Source: JADKFD01 sp050250665 (GTDB lineage: Bacteria > Pseudomonadota > Gammaproteobacteria > Xanthomonadales > SZUA-5). From it: a stretch of DNA of 34,071 bases. The notes beneath the pieces are model-generated. The model searched no databases, was not told where the DNA came from, and saw nothing but the letters and a program-made list of their open reading frames with translations. Positions within the stretch are counted from its first letter, which is position 1, and every line of letters starts with the position of its first letter. The position numbers and the translations under genes are program-made. Below are positions 33,687 to 34,071 of the stretch, piece after piece. The DNA lies in assembly GCA_050250665.1 (NCBI GenBank), contig JBFWOF010000059.1, positions 1 through 34,071 on the forward strand. Reading direction: 5' to 3'.

Positions 33687-34071
33687 GGGTTTTCAGCAAG
33701 ATTCGTGAACGGCGCCAGCCCGGCGCGATGCGCAGCGATGCTGCATGGCATGAGCCGCAGACGCAACAGCCAAGGGCGGGCAAGTGGCTTTGGTCCGGGT
33801 TTTGTCGTCAGGACAGCGGTGTACGAGGCTGTGGTAGTGGCGAGTGCTCGGCAGGGGCTGCGGCTCTTCGGGCATTCGGGAAGAGCCAAAGCCCGGCAGA
33901 AGCAGCGGAGCAAGCTCCGCTGTACGAGAGCTACGGTGTACGAGGCCTTGGTAGTGCCGAGCTTGCTCGGCAGGATCTGCGGCATTTCGGGCATTCGGGA
34001 AGAGCCAAAGCCCGGCAGAAGCAGCGGAGCAAGCTCCGCTCTACCAGAGCAGCGGTGTACGAGGTCTTGGT
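33687..34071. repeat. Palindrome-rich tandem repeat entering the right edge
   Basis: The block cggtgtacgag occurs at 33817, 33934 and 34054, a period of about 117-120 bases. Each unit holds the palindromes agcggagc-aa-gctccgct and gccgagc-tt-gctcggc (degenerate in the first unit), plus gggcattcgggaagagccaaagcccggcagaag. At least two full units are visible and the array continues beyond the edge. No gene is seen. The parE promoter must lie in or near 33690-33800, upstream of the repeats, but I cannot define it. Confidence 0.82.

Overview
The window is GC-rich gammaproteobacterial chromosome. ParE, YaeQ, a signal-peptide DUF885 protein, a periplasmic-sensor GGDEF protein and many REP-like intergenic palindromes together suggest Xanthomonadales/Lysobacterales. 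This placement is an inference from gene content; there is no rRNA or other phylogenetic marker in the window.

Layout. (1) Positions 1-1351 carry no convincing gene. They hold a 113-bp direct repeat, a stem-loop plus strong terminator, and a composite repeat element bounded by 15-bp inverted ends. A small orphan membrane protein follows on the minus strand. (2) Positions 2118-14215 are a compact defence operon of six same-strand genes that overlap or abut: hsdM, hsdS, an AAA ATPase, an HNH-type TIGR02646-like protein, hsdR, and a 1213-residue RecD-like helicase with a C-terminal PD-(D/E)XK-type nuclease. The ATPase/HNH pair looks like a Septu (PtuA/PtuB) module nested inside a type I restriction-modification operon. 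(3) Positions 14356-18284 are a bacterial RNA-repair pair, Hen1 and Pnkp. Pnkp is split by two compensating single-base frameshifts at GGG runs. (4) Positions 18394-25667 hold housekeeping or accessory genes: a DUF885 putative peptidase, a membrane M48 metallopeptidase, a DUF427 protein, YjdM/PhnA and an ABC exporter. A five-unit 91-bp tandem array of paired palindromes lies between the first two. (5) Positions 26118-27779 are the most exciting part: a tetrapyrrole-methylase-like enzyme closely resembling split borosin alpha-N-methyltransferases (SonM type), a GNAT acetyltransferase, and a 97-residue protein that looks like a borosin precursor (SonA-like helical binding domain plus a short hydrophobic core and acidic tail), all translationally coupled. 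(6) Positions 27803-33686 hold a TPR-GGDEF diguanylate cyclase, YaeQ, an HI0933-family flavoprotein and, on the minus strand, parE. The right edge enters another palindromic tandem repeat.

How the genes work together. The left half is a defence/RNA-damage-repair island: DNA methylation and restriction, a nested ATPase-nuclease, a helicase-nuclease, then repair of cleaved RNA. The borosin operon would produce a backbone N-methylated peptide (a RiPP), with acetyltransfer as a possible second modification or self-protection step. All domain calls were made by reading motifs; no database search was run.
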